A stretch of DNA of 64,000 nt from Pomphorhynchus laevis (Eukaryota; Acanthocephala; Palaeacanthocephala; Echinorhynchida; Pomphorhynchidae): NCBI GenBank assembly GCA_012934845.2, contig WNNJ02001664.1, positions 62,001 through 126,000 of the forward strand, given 5' to 3'. The notes under the pieces are model-generated. The model did no database searches. It was given only the letters and a program-made list of their open reading frames with translations, and had not been told where the DNA came from. Shown one piece after another: positions 57,646 through 64,000 of this stretch (the first letter of the stretch is position 1; every line of letters begins with the position of its first letter). Made by a program: the position numbers and the translations under genes.

Positions 57646-57832
57646 CATCATAAGGGAAAAACAACCTACAAAGATTGAACTCCAGATACCAATGGTAGAT
57701 AGGTCAGATGTACTTGACATGGTAATAACTTTTCCGCAAGTACAAGCTCATGAAGCAAGTGGAATAGATGTACTTACAACTGCAAGTGGCGGCGACAAGA
57801 TAGATATCATCATAGCCACCACAACCAACTAG
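57646..57832 (+). CDS. Possible terminal exon, unidentified
   Basis: After a TTTCTGTAG acceptor at 57645, an open frame of 61 codons (phase: one base completes a preceding codon) encodes REKQPTKIELQIPMVDRSD and IDVLTTASGGDKIDIIIATT before TAG. There is no repeat partner in the window. It may be an alternative last exon of ASF1 or part of another gene; no family is recognised. Confidence 0.25.
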
Positions 57833-58199
57833 TGAATTTGTTTTTTATCCTGCTTGGAGGTTAACGCAATGTGAAGCAATCGAAACTCTTTTTTACTGAG
57901 CATCATACAGTGGAATTCGGGAGATGATTCTGCCCTTCGTATTTTATCGGTCAAGATGCTGACGGCTTAGTTCTTCATCAATCTAAATCAATGATGACCA
58001 TATAGGACCTTACATGATTTCTAACACTGCTCATCAACACACTCTATACTCCGCACATAACCCTACTCATCATCTCAATGTCTCATATCCCTAGTTAAAT
58101 GCTTATTAAGATTACCACTTTTATTAAACTTCCCTAGCCCTGTAATGTCATGTTTAGCTATCTCATTTTGTAAAGACATTGGGCGAATCAGTCTAGCCA

Positions 58200-59740
58200 A
58201 TATCTATATTTGAACATGGGAAATAAATAGAAATTGACACCTTCTTGATAGAAGAGTGAGTTGTGGCTACGACATTATACTTGATCTTTTCAAAGACAAA
58301 ACTGGTTGTTGGCTTAAAGCTGCACTCGGTAGAGCAAAAATCGAATATTTAATTATGCACCACTTATTCCTACCTTTACTGCACAGCTACAATTTCTCGC
58401 CTCGATATTTTACTGATTCATAAAAACTGGTTGCTAACCCTTCTTTATGAAATGGTGGCAACAACAATTGTCCACCTCGCACGACTAACTTCGTTTGAGG
58501 TTGTAAGAAAATACCTTGCTGCAAAAGAAACCACCTTGATCTAATCATAGTGGCACTTTTTCATTCGGCTATCCGACTCTTTCTCATTGTAGGTTATGCA
58601 AGTCTGACTTGATTCAACTCATATCACTCTTAGCAAGCTACCGAGATTCAATTAATTTCCTAGAAAATACCTAACGTGAGTCGCTTTTAAAATTCCAATT
58701 TAACAAAACGCAGGACTTTGAGTTTAATCACTTACACTTTTCCTTATGGATATTCAAGAAAGAGGAATTTGCCAGTTGGGAGCGAATCTGGCTGGATTGG
58801 TACATTAGACCTTGACAAAGTTCTGAAGAAGTACATCTCTTGATTCAATTATAGTGACCCCCTCACGCTTAAACCAATTCATTTTTTTGTGTAATTTTAG
58901 GTGTATCGACTTTTAACTGATTTACTTTTACATCTTGTCCTTTAACCAAGATTATCCAAATCCCAGGCCAATATCCACTCGTGTCGTCAGTTTCTGATGG
59001 AATCAAAGAAAGGAGATCGCCATCACAATGATGTTAGCATACTCATCCGATATTGCAGGAATATATTTCAAGAAATATATTTTAACCATAAAGAAACCAG
59101 TTATGTTTCTAAAAACTTCCTGTTTATTTCAATTCGAAACTTCCTTATTTCCATTTCAAAAAAATGCTTACTCGTAAAATCCGCGAACTATCATGAGAAT
59201 ATCGGTCATTCAACAGATGAAGTGCATCGGTTTTGCCAAGATACCAGCCATTAAATATATGTAGCTGTTTTCCTTGGCATAGTTGCATTCGACGGCATTT
59301 CCATTTCCTTCGTTATCTTCCCTCTCCGGTTTCTTACGTTGCCTTAAGGTATTGTTATCAGAGAATAATACTCATGTACACTAAGCGTTTCTACTATGGC
59401 GACGACTATTATACCTAATTAATGGTGTACGTCAAGAATCCACGTTATCTCCAATCTTGTACTTTGCCGCCTCTATTACTCTTTAACCTTTAATGCGCTA
59501 ACAAGGTGTTGTTATCAAAAATAAAAGAACTAATCTCTATTCTTTTTAAAATCAATTGTTCGGTTAGCCCCATCAAATCTCCTTAATCCTCAGAAATATA
59601 AGTGGTTACTTTCATGGCAGTTCTGCTACAAGAAGAAAAGTTAAAGGGATTGGTATTCTAAGCCTTCTCCATCGTGATTGCTCAATTATCCATTACCTTC
59701 ACACTTATTGTAGAATACCTGGGTTTCACTGCTTCTTTGA
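58200..59740 (+). mobile_element. LINE-N copy, heavily decayed
   Basis: Plus strand. Endonuclease remnant with the block CDIILDLFKDKTGCWLKAAL (about 58265-58330). Later blocks correspond to the 5' RT region (KERRSPSQ; IRNFLISISKKCL at 58997-59254) and LYTKRF-type sequence near 59370. Order and spacing match 28200-29600. Many stops are present, so it is older than the copy at 28135-30330. Confidence 0.65.
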
Positions 59741-59829
59741 ACAGGGCCTCGCACAGAGTTTTATAAATATATAAAAATATTAACTTTATAAAGTTATTAA
59801 CATATTGTTTTTTACTTATTTTGTTGTAT

Positions 59830-60900
59830 TTCAGATCTCATATTAGTGGAGGGATCAATTCCACGCAAGTCAACATAACACATCATGCTGAGATTGAGCA
59901 ACTTGGAGTCCGCCAAAATCTGAGATTTTAATCGCCTGCATGATGGTTGCAACCTCGACAAGGTGCTAAGGAAATATTTGTCTTTGCTTATTGGACATTT
60001 TTAAAAAAGGAAGACTAGTCCCGAGGTGACACAGGTACACCAAAAGCGCACTTGAATTTTATGTTTTAATAACAGACGCTGAGCCCGTTTTATAGCAAAT
60101 CTGGTTCTCTTCAGGTCACCTCTTAACTTCACACTTATACCACGTGTGAAGTTAGGATGTGATCGATTAATCACAATGAAGGAGAAGGCTGAGAATACTG
60201 ATCATTTTTACTTTTTTTGTGCTATGGAAGATAACACCTGCGTTTTGGACGTATTTTGATAAAGATTGAATGAGGCTAACCAGAACATTAATATTAAAAG
60301 GAATTGGCTAATGTTTGAGACAACATCTTCACACATGCGTCCTGAAAAAGGGCGGTGGTATCATCATCAAATACTATCAGATGTTGATCTCACATTAGAT
60401 ATTTAAGAAGAATAATAGAACCTACTATTGGGGAGAGGGTAGCAAAGATGAACATTGGTTATTAGTAAGAGCTGACACATCAGGATCATCATAGTAGAAG
60501 CGTTCGATACAATAGTATTTTTACTCTGTTACCAATTTTTAGCCGCTGCGAGGGCTTAAGAAAGATATAAAAAGGAATGGGACTACCGTTAAATGCATCT
60601 GAGTCTAGAAATACGGCTACAGATAACTAATGACTGTTTTTCTGTCAAAACACACTCACTTTACAATCTCTAAATTACAAATTTAGTGTTCACCAACTTC
60701 CCTGACAACTTAGCGACATAAAGAAAAAGATTGGATGAGGCTAACCGGATAATGGATCTTAAAAACAATTAGCTGATGTTTGAGACAACATTGTTACATA
60801 AGCTTTTGAAAACAAGGCGGTGGTATCATTATATATTATCATATGTTGATCTTATATTAGATTTTTAAGAAGAATAATAAACCAGTTGTTTCCAAACTGT
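59830..60900 (-). mobile_element. LINE-N RT fragment, minus strand, internally duplicated
   Basis: Minus strand carries DDTTALFQDACVKMLSQT at about 60330-60390, matching the YADDTTALF region of LINE-N, and a downstream block near 60040 resembling the LINE-N 3' part. A ~165-bp segment occurs twice (60256-60422 and 60727-60882), both with the DDTTALF motif. Broken throughout. Confidence 0.6.
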
Positions 60901-61090
60901 TTTATGGATATACTTTTGAAATTTTGTTTTATCACCTGTAAACTTAAATTCTCTTGTGATTTTCGTAAATCAGTTTTCTGTTAAGAATTGCTACAGAGTT
61001 ACGCATTTAGTAATAATTTAGTCATTAATTAGTTGATGGTATTTTCAATTTAAACATTTCTTGTTTTCAACTTGTATGAACAATGAAAAT

Positions 61091-63956
61091 CTAAAAATTA
61101 ATTAAAGCCTTTGCATCGGTAAAGCGTATAACCGATGGATCAATTGTCTGGTTAAAACGGAATAAAATTTCAAGTTCGCCAATTTTACAAAGAACGTTTC
61201 CAATTGTCCAATTCTCTAATGGTACTACGTCTTTTAAATGTTTGACACAAGATCGCATTGATAGCCGTAATTTTGCCGGATGATCAACAGGTTTTCCAGC
61301 TAAAGTAAATTCGCTTATACTCTGGGTTGCAAGCACACCTTGTTCTAGATTGATTAATAACTCCATAGGCCCACTTGTCTGGTACCTCAATTGATCTTCA
61401 GGACCGAAAGCTGGACGATCACCGATTATTTCAGCAAAAAACCGACTAGGTCGGACTGTCGTCGGTATCCTCTTTATCGTATGTATTGTTAGCAAATAGG
61501 TTGTTTTTCTTGGAACAAGATCATTTAAAAGTCTTAACTTCGGTACTTCAGGATATAGTTGATCGTAGGTCAACAGATCTTCCGGTATAAATTCTTCTTG
61601 ATAATCTTTAAGATTAACGGTTATTTTATTCCCTCCTTTCGCTTCACTATCAAGCCATCTGTATACTGATATCTTGTATTCTTCATTATCGTTAATGCGC
61701 AGGTATATAGCTTCAAGAAACCATCCAACATCCGATGTTTCGTCTTCTACTGATAGTTGGAATGAGCTGACTGCTTCCTTTGACCCCTTATCTATGTAAA
61801 ATCTAAAAATATCTACAGATCCCACTTCAAAGGGCTGCGCATTGTTTTCAGCTATTTCCAAGAACGTATCTAATACAGCTGTAGATTCTCCTTGTCCTGC
61901 GAATAAAACGAATCGAATGGATGCATTAGTTCCTGCGTCAGCAAATGCCCATCCCGTACAAGTAATTACTTCTATTTTCATTGCAGATTCCTTAGCTATT
62001 TGGTCGATTATCTTGTAGTCATAGTCGGAATTCGGTTGATTTTTGTATAGAGTAATTTCAGTTTTACGATCAGCGTACCGCTCATCCAACCATCGATAAA
62101 CGGGAAAGTAAATTTCTTCGTCAATACCAGATCGACAATCAAAGATTGCTATGAAATCGATAAACCAAGCTGGCGCGGATCTAACTTGTTTCTGTCCGAT
62201 GATAATTCGGTCAATTTTTCCAAGATGTCTAATATCTTTCAAATCAACAGCAAAATAAGACCTTTGGCCACGTTCAAGTGGTGAAGGATTACTGTTAATC
62301 GATTGTTCTAAAGACACCACGTGTTTTCGTTTGTTACCATCTAATAGGGTTAGTCTAGCAGCCGATTTTGTTCCTGAATACTTGCGTTCTCCGCTTGTTT
62401 GCACTAATATTAATATTCCTTTATGTTCGGTGATTGAAAGTTCTTTCACTGGCGGTCCGGGCATCGAGTTAATCGATTCCCTTTCGATCATATCCATTTC
62501 AGACTCTGTCACTGGTGCTGCGACTTGAGCGGATGTCGCAATTACACTTGATAAGTAAACACATTCGTTTTCGTTTTTATTGGTTGTCGATCGCAGAATC
62601 GAAGTTCTATTACCGATAGAATTTGATGCTTGGGTGCCACCAGCAGCATTACTGCCTGCAGCCCCACCAGCAGCATCACTGTCGTTGGACCCAATTAGAT
62701 TAGTTGTATTACTGCTGGTCTTGAGATTTTTACTGTCGAAACATTCACCGCCAATTAGTGAGTCTACATCAACCACATAGCATGCTTGAGTTGGTACATG
62801 AATAATTTCAATTATTTTAACATACCAATAAGATGGAAAACATGGTAACTGCGTTAATGGTATCATCTGTTCGACATTACCGATATTGGTACTATTAGTT
62901 AGCTGAGTATTACGACAGAGCATTATCTGTCTTATTGGTCCTACATCAGGTCCATATATTCTAAATTTATCCACAGCGCCTGTTAGGAATGGATACTGTC
63001 CACTCAACGGACAATTAAGCAATATTCGCGGAGTTACCGCACCGTTTTGACCTTCAAGAATGATATATACATTTGGCGGCTCTTTGCTACCCTGTCTGTA
63101 GTATGTGTATATAATCACTTCGTAAATACATTGATCGATTGGCTTGCCCGTATTGTCGCTGTTATGCTCACCGTATGTGCGCTCAGCTTTCATAGCAGAA
63201 ACAAGACTTTTAGCTTGCTTCTCAACTTCAGCGACTTCCAAATAATTTTCCTTAAGACCCTTCAATGACACAAAATCTAATTTATCTCCCGGCATAGCTG
63301 CTCCGACCGAAGTGCTGTTTATACTGATTTCGTTAACTCCTGCAGCATTTCCCATCGTTGTAACTTCATTTCCCCCAGACCGTTTGTTTCCAACAATGGT
63401 GTTACCATGATCATCGTTAGTACTTGCGCCAGGTCCACTGTTTCTATCAGTGCCAAATAGTTCACGAATTGTTTCATTTGCTTTTACAGGATGTGATGCG
63501 CCATGCAAGCAGTTACGCATAATATCTGTCCCGAAACGAGCACGTAAGGATTGCGGAGCCTCGGCTATTGCTTGCTTAGGATCAGTAGGTCCTATTAGTT
63601 GCCTCCATGCAGCTACGGCGTCTTCACGAAGCATAACCAGAACGAAGCACGGACCTGATTGGCACATGTAGCTTTTAAAGTTTTTAAACCATGGCATAAA
63701 TTGATGAGCGTCGTACATCTTGTCTACTTGCAATTCACTTAGAGTCATTGTCTTACTGGCTATGATTGAAAACTTTGCTTTTTTTGCGGCAATTATAACT
63801 TGTCTTACTATTTCCTCACTATATCCTGGCTTGATTAAACCAACAGTCTTTTGCACTGGAAAGAACATTTCTATTTCCCGGTTTGCAGCTTCACTTGTAG
63901 ACGATCCATGTAGGCAATTGATCATTGAGTTGCGATCCGAATACTTGTATCGTAGG
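61091..63956 (-). CDS. NDK-PLAT multidomain protein (partial, last exon)
   Basis: The exon begins at a TTTTATAG acceptor (63957-63958) and stays open to a stop at 61091; one base of its first codon is in the previous exon, so the N-terminus lies outside the window. Encoded order, counting from the Met at 63925: end of a first NDK domain (LRYKYSDRN before the Met, then NCLHGSS with catalytic-type His 6); a complete second NDK domain, residues ~26-158 (KTVGLIKPG; RNCLHGAS with His 141); Ser/Gly/Asn-rich linker; PLAT/LH2 domains at about 268-390, 493-625, 640-760, and a weaker fourth from ~800. PLAT 2 and 3 end in VYRWLD. NDK domains transfer phosphate between nucleotides; tandem NDK proteins (NME7, NME8) are axonemal, and PLAT arrays (LOXHD1) occur in stereocilia. 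A ciliary role is inferred. Both NDK His residues are kept, so catalysis is possible. The gene converges on ASF1. Confidence 0.9.
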
Positions 63957-64000
63957 CTATAAAAATGTTATAATTAGATTAATATATGAATATTCATTAA
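63957..64000 (-). other. Intron end of the NDK-PLAT gene
   Basis: Reads ATAACATTTTTATAG on the minus strand immediately before the exon, a good AT-rich acceptor. The rest of the intron and earlier exons are outside the window. Confidence 0.8.

Noticed and set aside
61000-61090. Polyadenylation signal for the NDK-PLAT gene
   Set aside because: No AATAAA on the minus strand within about 90 bp after the stop; I could not place the 3' end.
63923-63925. Met at 63925 as the true start of the NDK-PLAT protein
   Set aside because: The frame remains open upstream to a splice acceptor, and the upstream residues (LRYKYSDRN) continue the NDK domain.

Overview
This window looks like AT-rich intergenic DNA from an invertebrate animal genome. 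Evidence for a eukaryote is direct: spliced genes with GT..AG introns, a histone chaperone, a nucleoside-diphosphate-kinase/PLAT protein, and dozens of decayed retroelements. The species cannot be fixed from sequence alone. A fast-evolving ASF1, one 50-nt intron, a possible splice acceptor abutting a start codon and very abundant LINE and Penelope-like (PLE) fossils would fit a flatworm or a similar fast-evolving lineage, but that is a guess.

Only two host genes are well supported, both at the right end and convergent. ASF1 (+, 54631-57311, three exons, 240 aa) encodes the H3-H4 chaperone. A large gene on the minus strand (61091-63956, continuing beyond the window) encodes the end of one NDK domain, a complete second NDK domain with its catalytic His, then three or four PLAT/LH2 domains in one uninterrupted exon. 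NDK tandem proteins and PLAT arrays are each known from cilia and stereocilia; I do not know a described family that joins them, so this is the most interesting protein here.

The other ~54 kb is a transposon graveyard. Working names used below: RTA, a widespread but poorly classified reverse-transcriptase family with a nuclease-like C-terminus (340-960, 2785-4790, 5090-7575, 17145-17790, all minus); LINE-R (7600-9000, minus); LINE-T, an endonuclease/RT LINE resembling one common in fish (12190-14990 and 43459-46235, plus); LINE-N (25326-30330 plus; 38640-35340 minus; 38650-38840 plus; 39150-40140 plus; 58200-59740 plus; 60900-59830 minus); LINE-L2 (26210-28130 and 36300-37512, plus); an unrelated LINE tail (16789-17130); PLE pieces (1560-2640, 9062-9540, 24430-24610, 30390-34400, 43180-47340, 49553-49765); and a minus-strand Ty3/gypsy-like fossil (17800-19250).

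The layering is readable. LINE-L2 inserted twice into LINE-N copies, LINE-T inserted into a PLE, and the two LINE-T copies share a nearly identical 457-nt core that includes the same disabling changes, which suggests gene conversion. PLE remnants carry hammerhead-ribozyme-like cores, and two foldback units at 47.5-48.0 kb consist of such PLE-type ends facing each other. Small non-coding repeats fill the remainder: foldback elements, minisatellites (46-bp units at 20.4 kb, ~145-bp units inside ASF1 intron 2), a dispersed element REP1, and several perfect hairpins. No rRNA, tRNA or CRISPR array was found.
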